Assembly: GCF_009711345.1 (NCBI RefSeq)
Contig: NZ_SMMA01000059.1
Span: forward strand, 1 to 49,473
Source: Pseudovibrio flavus
GTDB taxonomy: Bacteria > Pseudomonadota > Alphaproteobacteria > Rhizobiales > Stappiaceae
Reading direction: 5' to 3'
Length of the DNA stretch: 49,473 nucleotides
This document shows, piece after piece, positions 42,847-49,473 of the stretch; the stretch's first letter is position 1, and each line of letters begins with the position of its first letter. The position numbers and the translations under genes were made by a program. Under the pieces are notes generated by a model. That model saw only the letters and a list, made by a program, of their open reading frames with translations, was not told the origin of the DNA and ran no database searches.

Positions 42847-43347
42847 ATGACTGATAAACTTGCCGCCCTTTCTGCAAAGCTTGCTGAAAACCCTGCTGTT
42901 CTGCTGGAAACCGTTGCAACCGAAGAAGGTATTACACTTCTGGAAGCGGTCCGCTGCTTGCCTGAAACCATGTGGCACGAAATCGAAGGCGATGCCTTTG
43001 ACCGGATCATCCAAGCCCTGCCGTCTTTGGGCGAGGTCACCACCGTTTGCAACACAGGTTCCATGATTTTTGAAGTCTCCGGCGTTTTCCCTGAAGGGAC
43101 CTACGCGCGTGGTTTTTATAACCTGAAGAAAACTGCTGGCGGCTTTTCCGGCCACATCAAGGCTGACGCATGCACTTCCATCGTGTTTATGGAGCGCCCA
43201 TTCTTCACCAGCAAAACCGCGTCCATCAACTTCTTTGATGCAATCGGCGCCTGTTACCTGAAAGTGTTCTTGAAGCGCGATGCTGACGGCAACATTCTTG
43301 CCGACCAGCTCGCGACCTTGAAGTCGTTGGTTGGCTGCGCTGCCTAA
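42847..43347 (+). CDS. hutX: HutX-type heme carrier protein
   Basis: 166-residue cytosolic heme-handling protein. It shows the ChuX/HutX pattern: IEGDAFDRIIQALPSLGEVTTVCNTG, then GARGFYNL-like ARGFYNLKK, and a Leu-rich end. It carries heme to HutW. ATG follows a purine-rich AAGAGACGAT. Tight coupling to hutW. Confidence 0.9.
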   Translation: MTDKLAALSAKLAENPAVLLETVATEEGITLLEAVRCLPETMWHEIEGDAFDRIIQALPSLGEVTTVCNTGSMIFEVSGVFPEGTYARGFYNLKKTAGGFSGHIKADACTSIVFMERPFFTSKTASINFFDAIGACYLKVFLKRDADGNILADQLATLKSLVGCAA

Positions 43348-43352
43348 AACAA

Positions 43353-43387
43353 AAACCCCGCCTGAGCAATCAAGCGGGGTTTTCTTT
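43353..43387. terminator. bidirectional terminator between hutX and the heme monooxygenase gene
   Basis: AAACCCCGC (43353-43361) and GCGGGGTTT (43374-43382) form a 9-bp perfect stem. TTTTCTTTT follows on the plus strand and a TTTTTGTTTT run on the minus strand. It serves convergent genes. Confidence 0.9.
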
Positions 43388-43406
43388 TACCGGTCTGATG
43401 GGGCGC

Positions 43407-43736
43407 TTATTTTCGCGTACCGTTGCGATCTTCACTGATCACGACTTCAAAGCCTTCGAACTGCGGGCCACCCAGATACAAGTGCTTGCGGGCACCTGCA
43501 CCTTTGTGTGCTTCTTTAAATGCCTCAGACTTTGTCCAAGCAACAAAGTGGTCATATGTTTCCCAGATAGTATGGGAAACATAGAGGGTGTGGTCCTCAG
43601 CTTTAGGGCCTTTGAGCATTTTAAATTCCACATAACCTTCCAAGCCTACCAAACGGCCCTCACGGCTACGCCATACGTTTTCGAACTCTTCTTCGTGTCC
43701 AAGAACAATCTTGAAGCGGTTCATTGCGATATACAA
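43407..43736 (-). CDS. IsdG/HmuQ-type heme-degrading monooxygenase
   Basis: 109-residue antibiotic-biosynthesis-monooxygenase fold protein. N6, W67 and H77 correspond to the catalytic triad spacing of staphylococcal IsdG (N7, W67, H77), strong evidence for oxygen-dependent heme degradation. It starts 33 nt after the TonB-dependent receptor on the same strand, so uptake and degradation are co-transcribed. Similar to rhizobial HmuQ/HmuD. End product (biliverdin or staphylobilin-type) is not predictable. Confidence 0.85.
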   Translation of the reverse strand: MYIAMNRFKIVLGHEEEFENVWRSREGRLVGLEGYVEFKMLKGPKAEDHTLYVSHTIWETYDHFVAWTKSEAFKEAHKGAGARKHLYLGGPQFEGFEVVISEDRNGTRK

Positions 43737-43769
43737 AGCGCGTATTCCTTTGCTTTTAGTAGGTGCGGA

Positions 43770-45818
43770 TTAACCGCCAATGCGGGTTTTGAAAGTGAAC
43801 ATGACGGTACGACCGCGTGAGTTTTCCTGGAAACGGTAAGGGCGGTAATTCTCGTCGAAAAGGTTATCAACGTGCAGGCTCAAGGTCGTGCCTTCTTTAG
43901 GCTCATAAGCCGCGAAGAGGTTTACGACGTTGTAGCTATCGCTGGCATCCGACGCACTCGCAACATCATCCTGCGCGGCAACCGCTTCCCACTGAACACC
44001 GAAGCGTGCTTTTTCTTCCAATGCGCGGAAGCCCAAGGTGGTTACGAACTTGTTGGCAGGAATGGATTCCAGATAACCACCATCAGTCTCGTTGTAGCCT
44101 TTCTGGATTGTTCCAGCGACACCTGCAAACATCCAACCAGTATCGTATGCCGCTTCCAGCTCGACGCCTTCGATGCGAGCGTCTCTGATATTACGATTTT
44201 GGACTGCATCGTACGGCAGGCTGGAGCAACTACCTGATAGACAAAGGTACTCGTAATCGATGAAGTCCTTTACGTCATTACGAAATACAGTTGCTTTTAC
44301 ACGCAGTTGATCTTCTGGCTTAAAGAGACCTTCTCCCGCATAATTAACGCCAGCTTCCAAATTTTTTGCAGTTTCTGCTTTAAGGTCCGGGTTAGGAATA
44401 AACTCAAAGGGAGCTGAGGGGCCATGGCTTCCGCTTATGAGCGTTTCTGTAATACTTGGAGCTCGGTAGCCTTCCGCGTAGGTCCCGTAGAACTGAAGCC
44501 CAGAGAACGCTGTATCTTCAAATGGGGTTACACCCAAAGTGATTTTAGGAGAGAGACGATGGCCCGTATTTTCAGTAGTTCCACCCTCGAGCTGATATGC
44601 ATCAAAACGCAGACCACCGATTACCTGAAGCCACTCGCTGTACTCTACAGTATCTTGAACAAATGTGCCAAATACTTGAAGTTTACCAGACGGCGTGTAA
44701 AGGCTGCCCACGCCTTTCGGATCGTAGGTATCGACGGTATCCTGATAGGCATCCAGTCCATACGTTAAGGCATGGCGGAAAGAACCTGTTTCCAGAAGGC
44801 TAGTATTGTTTAGATCAAACCCAATCGTATTGACTTCGAATGTACGAGCTTGGCCTGCAAGCGCAGGATCCTGAAGATACTCTTGTTCACGATCTGTATT
44901 GGTCCAGTAGGCACTGGCTCGCAAGTCTAAGAGATCGCTGGAAAGGCTCGTAAATTCATAGTTGGCGGTTAGAGTGTTATCAACAATGGTATCTTTGTAA
45001 GTCGAGCTTCCGTATTTGGATTCCTTGTGGTTGATAAAGTCATCGGTGTTACGAATGTAACCAAGAACTAAACGCTGCTCATCATTAAGATCAATCTCGG
45101 CTTTAAACATTCCACGCAGAATATCGCTGCCAGAGTCGGCGACTTCTAAACCATTACCATCCTTATAATTAAAATTTCGACGCAAGGTCATCGAGCCAAG
45201 CGCTGCGACATTCTCGTTCAGCCGAACCGCTGCGGTGTGCCCTGTTGCCCAGCCGTTGTTCGTGCTGTAGCGCAACATGGATTCCAGTGCCCACGTCTCA
45301 TCCCCATGAAGGATGTCGCTCGGGTTTTTCGTGCGGAAACTGACCACACCACCGATAGCGCCCGAGCCATAGGCATTGGCAACAGGGCCCTTGATAATCG
45401 TCGCGTCTACAAGGAACTCAGGCTCAACGTAGAAAGAGCCACTAGACAGACCGTGGCCAGACTGTTGGAAATTCTGTCGTGCACCATCGATGTTAACTGC
45501 TACGCGCCCCTGGCCTTCAAGCCCTCGAAGGTTAACGCTCGCACCTGTGTCATCGGAATTGGCAGCAATCGCGATACCCGGAACGCCGCGCATCAGCTCC
45601 AAAACGGTGTTCGCGTTGGTCTGTTCCTGCGCCTGCTCACCGACAACGCTTACAGAGGCCAGCTCTTCAATTGCTGCCCCTTCGCCCTTGGAGGCTGTAA
45701 CCGTAATTGTGTCGAGTGAAGTGATACCTTCTTGCGCGTAAGCGCTGGAAAAAAGGCAAAGCGATGCCAAGGCTGTTCCGGCACGAAACATCCCTAGCCG
45801 CACGGTTCTACCGCCCAT
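43770..45818 (-). CDS. TonB-dependent heme/hemoglobin receptor
   Basis: 682-residue outer-membrane receptor. Sec signal MGGRTVRLGMFRAGTALASLCLFSSAYAQ (shown in parts: basic start, hydrophobic SLCLF, cut after YAQ). TonB box LDTITVTAS follows. The plug has LRGLEGQGRVAVNIDGARQ; the NPDLKAETAKNLEAG block near residue 470 is the NPNL-type heme-receptor motif; the C-terminus ends with an aromatic-type barrel strand (TVMFTFKTRIGG). ATG 45818 has GGGGG before it; TTG 45845 is the alternative. It leads to the heme monooxygenase gene. Related to hutA/hmuR/hasR-type receptors; exact host ligand unknown. Confidence 0.88.
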   Translation of the reverse strand: MGGRTVRLGMFRAGTALASLCLFSSAYAQEGITSLDTITVTASKGEGAAIEELASVSVVGEQAQEQTNANTVLELMRGVPGIAIAANSDDTGASVNLRGLEGQGRVAVNIDGARQNFQQSGHGLSSGSFYVEPEFLVDATIIKGPVANAYGSGAIGGVVSFRTKNPSDILHGDETWALESMLRYSTNNGWATGHTAAVRLNENVAALGSMTLRRNFNYKDGNGLEVADSGSDILRGMFKAEIDLNDEQRLVLGYIRNTDDFINHKESKYGSSTYKDTIVDNTLTANYEFTSLSSDLLDLRASAYWTNTDREQEYLQDPALAGQARTFEVNTIGFDLNNTSLLETGSFRHALTYGLDAYQDTVDTYDPKGVGSLYTPSGKLQVFGTFVQDTVEYSEWLQVIGGLRFDAYQLEGGTTENTGHRLSPKITLGVTPFEDTAFSGLQFYGTYAEGYRAPSITETLISGSHGPSAPFEFIPNPDLKAETAKNLEAGVNYAGEGLFKPEDQLRVKATVFRNDVKDFIDYEYLCLSGSCSSLPYDAVQNRNIRDARIEGVELEAAYDTGWMFAGVAGTIQKGYNETDGGYLESIPANKFVTTLGFRALEEKARFGVQWEAVAAQDDVASASDASDSYNVVNLFAAYEPKEGTTLSLHVDNLFDENYRPYRFQENSRGRTVMFTFKTRIGG

Positions 45819-45906
45819 GAGGCCCCCAAAAAACCAATTTGACAATACCCTGCCGACTGCTTGAACACCCCGTTCAAGTCACTGCAAGTAAAATGATATT
45901 TTCCCC

Positions 45907-45931
45907 GCGAATGCACAAAGCATGCGTTCGC
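45907..45931. promoter_or_regulatory. imperfect inverted repeat, receptor/hmuT divergent region
   Basis: GCGAATGCA and TGCGTTCGC are inverted arms (8 of 9 pairs match) around a 7-nt centre. It may be a metal-responsive operator for the receptor gene. Confidence 0.5.
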
Positions 45932-45978
45932 CGATGTTGATTTTTTATATAAACCTGAATTATAGAGTCAAGATATAA

Positions 45979-46003
45979 ATTGCAAGTTATTCGCAATTGC
46001 AAT
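45979..46003. promoter_or_regulatory. Mur/Fur-like box upstream of hmuT
   Basis: ATTGCAA and TTGCAAT flank the site; inside it TTGCAAGTTATTCGCAA is a 17-bp dyad resembling Mur (TGCAA-N-TTGCA) boxes. It resembles the box before the NMT1-type ABC operon (13 of 16 positions when read in register). Confidence 0.6.
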
Positions 46004-46073
46004 TAAGGGGTCGTGGGTGTGTCTGCCTTTGCTGCACTGTGCACGCTCGCCAAGAAGAGTTAGGGGATTGGCG

Positions 46074-46949
46074 ATGATCAATTATGTCAAATCGGCGCTT
46101 CGATTGAGCTTAAGCTCTTTGTTTTTATCTGTTTTTGCCATGCCACATCTGGCAGCTGCGGAAGATACCGCACCACAACGGATTACATCTGTTGGATCGT
46201 CTATAACTGAAATTATCTATGCTTTAGGCGAAGAGGACCGACTCGTAGCGGTAGACACCACTAGCCTTTACCCACCAGAAGCGCAGAAGCTACCAAATGT
46301 TGGTTACATGCGCGCCCTGAGCGCTGAAGGTCTGCTTTCTGTCGAGCCTGACCTTGTGCTCATGGTTGAAGGCTCCGGACCGGAAAACACTCTGGACGTG
46401 TTGAAGGCTTCTTCGGTTCCGATCATCCCTATCCCTGAAGAGCATTCTCTGGATGGCGTGAAAGCAAAAATTGAGAAGGTTGCAGCTGCTCTTTCCGTTG
46501 AAGACAAAGGTAAAAAACTCATCGCCGCTTTTGACAAAGATGCAGAGGCACTTGCGAAAATTACAGCAGCAATGCCAGCAAAACCTTCTGTCATGTTCGT
46601 GCTTTCTGTTGGCTCGGACCGTTTGATGGTTTCTGGCCTCAACACGGGCGCAAATGCTGCAATTGAGCTTGCTGGTGGCCGCAACGCCATGGATACCTAC
46701 GACGGATACAAGCAGGTAACCGTTGAAGCAGTAGTCGAAGCGCAGCCGGATATCATTTTGCTAAGCAAGCGCCTTCAAACGGACAAACCGGAAGAAAAGC
46801 TTGCTGCAATTCCGGGCATTGAATTGACGCCTGCTGGCCAAAATGAAGCGTTCGTCACCATGGACGCGGTCTACCTTCTCGGGTTCGGTCCACGCGCTGC
46901 AAGTGCAATCAAAGACCTTTCTGTGAAACTCTCCGAACTGGCATCTTAG
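46074..46949 (+). CDS. hmuT: heme ABC transporter periplasmic binding protein
   Basis: 291-residue class-III (FecB-type) binding protein with a signal peptide (SLSSLFLSVFAMPHLAAA). The body starts ITSVGSSITEIIYALG and includes GYMRALSAEGLLSVEPDLVL, the HmuT/HutB pattern. It shuttles heme from receptor to the HmuUV permease. ATG 46074 chosen since AGGGGAT lies 9 nt before; a longer frame from 46017 would be non-conserved. First gene of hmuTUV. Confidence 0.9.
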   Translation: MINYVKSALRLSLSSLFLSVFAMPHLAAAEDTAPQRITSVGSSITEIIYALGEEDRLVAVDTTSLYPPEAQKLPNVGYMRALSAEGLLSVEPDLVLMVEGSGPENTLDVLKASSVPIIPIPEEHSLDGVKAKIEKVAAALSVEDKGKKLIAAFDKDAEALAKITAAMPAKPSVMFVLSVGSDRLMVSGLNTGANAAIELAGGRNAMDTYDGYKQVTVEAVVEAQPDIILLSKRLQTDKPEEKLAAIPGIELTPAGQNEAFVTMDAVYLLGFGPRAASAIKDLSVKLSELAS

Positions 46950-46961
46950 AGGCGCAGTACG

Positions 46962-48056
46962 ATGTCTTTATCCGCTACCGCGTCTTCCATGGATAAGTCG
47001 GTTTGCACCTTGGGCGCATCCCCTGCCCGCAGTTATGCCATTCCGGTTTTGGCGGGGGTGCTGCTCAGCGTTATTGTCGTCTCCATTGCCATTGGTCCAT
47101 CATCGGTTTCATTCAACGCGCTCTTCCAAGGCATCATGAATGCCTTTGGAGCTGGTGAGCCTATGTCCATGCGCGATCATGTGGTGCTCTTCGACATCCG
47201 CTTACCGCGCACCATAATGGGCTGCATGATTGGCGCATCTCTTGCGGTATCCGGCGCTATGATGCAGGGGCTGTTTCGCAACCCGCTTGCTGATCCTGGC
47301 ATTGTTGGCGTCTCTTCAGGCGCTGCTTTTGCTGCCGTTTCCGTAATTGTTTTGGGTTCCATGCTTCCCGCAAGTATCGCAGCGCTCACAGGCTCCTTCC
47401 TCCTGCCTTTAAGCGCCTTTGGCGGCGGTCTGATTTCCACCCTACTGCTCTACAAAGTCTCAACGCGGGGCGGAGAAACGTCCGTTGCGACCATGCTTTT
47501 GGCGGGTATCGCGCTGTCCGCTATTACCGGAGCATTCACGGGTCTCATCGTTTTTCAAAGCGATGATAATCAGCTTAGAGACTTTACGTTTTGGTCCATG
47601 GGCAGCCTTGGTGCAGCAACATGGGGCCGGATCGCTTCCATTGCCCCTTTTGTACTAGCACTGCTTATCTCCATTCCGTTTCTAAGCAGGGGCTTAAACG
47701 CCCTTCTTCTTGGTGAAGCCGAAGCCTTTCACCTAGGCTTTGATCGCCAAAAACTGAAACGCTGGATAATTCTTGTGGTAGCGGCTGCAACAGGAGCTGC
47801 CGTTTCAGCAGCAGGAGCGATCGGGTTCGTTGGTATTGTGGTGCCGCATATTCTGCGGTTGGTTTTGGGGCCAGATCACAGGCTGCTACTTCCCGCTAGT
47901 GCCATGCTTGGCGCCTCTTTGCTTGTGGGAGCTGATGTCGCTTGCCGCATAATCGTTGCACCTGCCGAGTTACCAATCGGAATATTGATGGCGATGATCG
48001 GGGCACCGGTATTCCTTAGTATTTTGCTGAGCAAACGCTCACTCTTCACTTTCTAG
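46962..48056 (+). CDS. hmuU: heme ABC transporter permease (FecCD family)
   Basis: 364-residue inner-membrane permease with about ten hydrophobic segments. Family motifs RLPRTIMGCMIGASLAVSGAMMQGLFRNPLADPG and AAGAIGFVGIVVPHILR are visible in their usual places. It begins 12 nt after hmuT. The N-terminus up to residue 24 is hydrophilic and may be extended; ATG 46989 is an alternative internal start. Confidence 0.91.
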   Translation: MSLSATASSMDKSVCTLGASPARSYAIPVLAGVLLSVIVVSIAIGPSSVSFNALFQGIMNAFGAGEPMSMRDHVVLFDIRLPRTIMGCMIGASLAVSGAMMQGLFRNPLADPGIVGVSSGAAFAAVSVIVLGSMLPASIAALTGSFLLPLSAFGGGLISTLLLYKVSTRGGETSVATMLLAGIALSAITGAFTGLIVFQSDDNQLRDFTFWSMGSLGAATWGRIASIAPFVLALLISIPFLSRGLNALLLGEAEAFHLGFDRQKLKRWIILVVAAATGAAVSAAGAIGFVGIVVPHILRLVLGPDHRLLLPASAMLGASLLVGADVACRIIVAPAELPIGILMAMIGAPVFLSILLSKRSLFTF

Positions 48057-48085
48057 CGCGGCTGGAACACACAGGAGAAAAACAC

Positions 48086-48871
48086 ATGTTTTCAGCCAGT
48101 AAGATCAGCTTGAAGCGCGGTGGGCGCAACATTCTTCATGATCTGGACTTTGAAGCAAAGGCTGGTGAGCTGACGGTTATCATTGGGCCGAACGGTGCGG
48201 GCAAGTCTTCCCTGCTCAAGTGCCTGAGCGGCGAAACTACTCCTTCCAGCGGACAAGTTTTGTTGGACGGCATTCCTCTCCAAGAGCTGCGCAGCGAGCA
48301 ACTCGCAGCACGGCGCGGAGTGTTACCACAAGCATCATCACTGAGCTTTCCCTTCACCGTTCACGAGGTTGTTGGCCTTGGTATTGGAGCAGGTATTTCC
48401 GGTTTGCACGGACGTCAGCGGGACCTGCGAATAATGGAAGCGCTGGAGACCGTTGATATGGCAAGGCATGCCAATAGCAGCTATCAGGTGCTCTCCGGCG
48501 GGGAAAAACAGCGCGTTCATCTGGCCCGCGTACTCTGTCAGGTATGGGATCCGGTTCGAGAGGGAAAGCCAAACGCCTTATTTCTCGATGAACCCACTTC
48601 CAGTTTGGATTTAAAACACCAGCTCGATTTGTTGGGATTGGTGAAAAATTACGCCAAGGCTGGTGGCTGCGCCATCGCCATTTTGCACGATATCGACCTT
48701 GCAGCCGTTTATGCAGACAAGGTTTTGGTGCTGAGTGATGGTACCTCTCACTCATTCGGAGTGCCCAAGGATACGATCAACTTCTCAATGCTTCAGGAGG
48801 TCTATCACCTCTCCAAGGAGATGATCGAAACCAAATGGGCCGCGCAAAACACTTTTGCGATGGCGGGTTAG
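48086..48871 (+). CDS. hmuV: heme ABC transporter ATPase
   Basis: 261-residue ATPase. Walker A GPNGAGKSS, signature LSGGEKQRVHLARVL and Walker B ALFLDEPTSSLD are intact. It energises HmuU. ATG follows CAGGAGAAAAAC. Ends the operon at a terminator hairpin. Confidence 0.92.
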   Translation: MFSASKISLKRGGRNILHDLDFEAKAGELTVIIGPNGAGKSSLLKCLSGETTPSSGQVLLDGIPLQELRSEQLAARRGVLPQASSLSFPFTVHEVVGLGIGAGISGLHGRQRDLRIMEALETVDMARHANSSYQVLSGGEKQRVHLARVLCQVWDPVREGKPNALFLDEPTSSLDLKHQLDLLGLVKNYAKAGGCAIAILHDIDLAAVYADKVLVLSDGTSHSFGVPKDTINFSMLQEVYHLSKEMIETKWAAQNTFAMAG

Positions 48872-48899
48872 ATTGCCAGCACTGCAATAACGAACGCAA

Positions 48900-48926
48900 A
48901 AAAGGCGGGCTCGACCCGCCTTTTCC
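48900..48926. terminator. bidirectional terminator between hmuV and tonB
   Basis: AAGGCGGG and CCCGCCTT arms with CTCGA loop (48902-48922), T-rich on the plus side (TTTTCCTATT) and A-rich before it (TTTTTTT on the minus side). Confidence 0.85.
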
Positions 48927-48939
48927 TATTCGTAATGGC

Positions 48940-49473
48940 CTACTTCATCTTGAAGTCTATCGGCAACCGAAGCCCCATCGGCTTGCTTCCTAAGCTGTTT
49001 GGGAACTTGCCAAAAGGTGCTGCCCGCTTAACCGCAGCGAGCGCCGCCTTATCAAAAAGCGGGTTTCCACTTCCCCTTACGACCCTAAGACCGCTAATGC
49101 TGCCGCTTGGCTCTACGGAGAATGAGACAACAACCGAACCCTCCAAACCACGGCGGCGAGCCTTGGAAGGGTAGCTACGCTGCACAGCCCGCTCCAGCTT
49201 TCTAATCAGCCGTCCCTTGTAGTTCTCGCGGTCTGCATTACCGCTTTCGGCTGACTGATTGCGTTTACCGCTCGCCTTCGCCTCACCTTTAACTTGCTTG
49301 CCTTGGGCACCCTTTACGCTGTTATGCGCAGCTCCCGCCACTTTCGGCGGCTTCTTGCTTTGGGTGACCTTCGGACGAGGTGGCGCAGCACGAGGCACAG
49401 GCACAGCCGCCACCTCGGGTTCATTCAGCTCTTCAGCATTAACTTGTGCCGCCTGCTCTGGCTCTGGCTCTGG
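48940..49473 (-). CDS. tonB: TonB energy-transducing protein (partial, 5' end outside window)
   Basis: Only the C-terminal 177 residues are in the window; the frame is open to the last base. A Pro/Glu repeat (PEPEPEQ) and Lys/Gly/Ala-rich linker precede the TonB C-terminal domain, with YPSKARRRGLEGSVVVSFSVEPSG, GLRVVRGSGNPLFDKAALAAV and a PF-rich end. It couples the inner-membrane proton motive force to the heme receptor. exbB/exbD are not in view. The convergent arrangement with hmuV suggests a heme-uptake TonB. Confidence 0.9.
   Translation of the reverse strand, partial: PEPEPEQAAQVNAEELNEPEVAAVPVPRAAPPRPKVTQSKKPPKVAGAAHNSVKGAQGKQVKGEAKASGKRNQSAESGNADRENYKGRLIRKLERAVQRSYPSKARRRGLEGSVVVSFSVEPSGSISGLRVVRGSGNPLFDKAALAAVKRAAPFGKFPNSLGSKPMGLRLPIDFKMK

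Noticed and set aside
1-49473. tRNA, rRNA, CRISPR arrays, transposases or phage genes
   Set aside because: No cloverleaf, repeated spacer-repeat pattern, DDE transposase or phage structural protein was recognised by reading.

Overview
The window reads as chromosomal DNA of an alphaproteobacterium with mid-range GC (by eye low to mid 50s percent). Pointers are the aglR-aglEFGAK alpha-glucoside cluster in the Sinorhizobium order, a cysG-DUF2849-cysI-cysH-DUF934 sulfate-assimilation operon, a small CXXC ORF next to a cold-shock gene, and hutW/hutX/hmuTUV heme genes. A marine Stappiaceae or Rhodobacteraceae-like lineage (for example Pseudovibrio) is my guess; no rRNA or other strong phylogenetic marker is present. 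Genes are densely packed on both strands. I see no insertion sequence, prophage, integron, CRISPR array or tRNA.

Layout. 1-3.7 kb: a PleD-like diguanylate cyclase, then an aldehyde dehydrogenase/SDR pair. 3.8-8.5 kb: assimilatory sulfate reduction and siroheme operon. 8.8-17.4 kb: a thiolase, then the LacI-type regulator AglR divergent from aglE-aglF-aglG-aglA-aglK, with palindromic AAAGCGCTTT operators. 17.5-23.4 kb: two HI0933-type flavoproteins flanking a gene-poor stretch that ends in a strong minus-strand terminator with no gene in front of it (candidate small RNA), a cold-shock gene, a TetR regulator and an orphan Tat-exported TRAP-type binding protein. 23.4-27 kb: LysR/SDR/DUF4345 and a saccharopine-dehydrogenase-like oxidoreductase. 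27.4-29.4 kb: a TetR regulator and a highly expressed-looking 439-residue protein of uncertain function. 29.8-32.9 kb: a taurine/sulfonate/NMT1-type ABC transporter with an unrecognised 185-residue partner. 33.1-41.2 kb: cydD-cydC-cydA-cydB-cydX (bd quinol oxidase and its exporter) followed by a sulfide:quinone-reductase-like flavoprotein and DUF5368. 41.4-49.5 kb: heme-iron acquisition: hutW, hutX, an IsdG-type heme monooxygenase, a TonB-dependent heme receptor, hmuTUV and a partial TonB.

How it fits together. The cys block makes siroheme and reduces APS via sulfite to sulfide. The cyd block gives high-affinity, sulfide-tolerant respiration and appears coupled to a sulfide-oxidising quinone reductase. 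The heme block imports heme and degrades it by both an oxygen-independent (HutW) and an oxygen-dependent (IsdG-type) route. Fur/Mur-like palindromes sit in front of hutW, between receptor and hmuT, and, unexpectedly, in front of the uncharacterised NMT1-type ABC operon, suggesting that this transporter belongs to the same metal-responsive regulon.

The most unusual items are the structured minus-strand RNA candidate near 18.8-18.94 kb, the cyd-SQR-DUF5368 fusion of operons, the metal-box-linked ABC/185-residue cassette with a terminator in its leader, and the 439-residue protein with its TetR operator.
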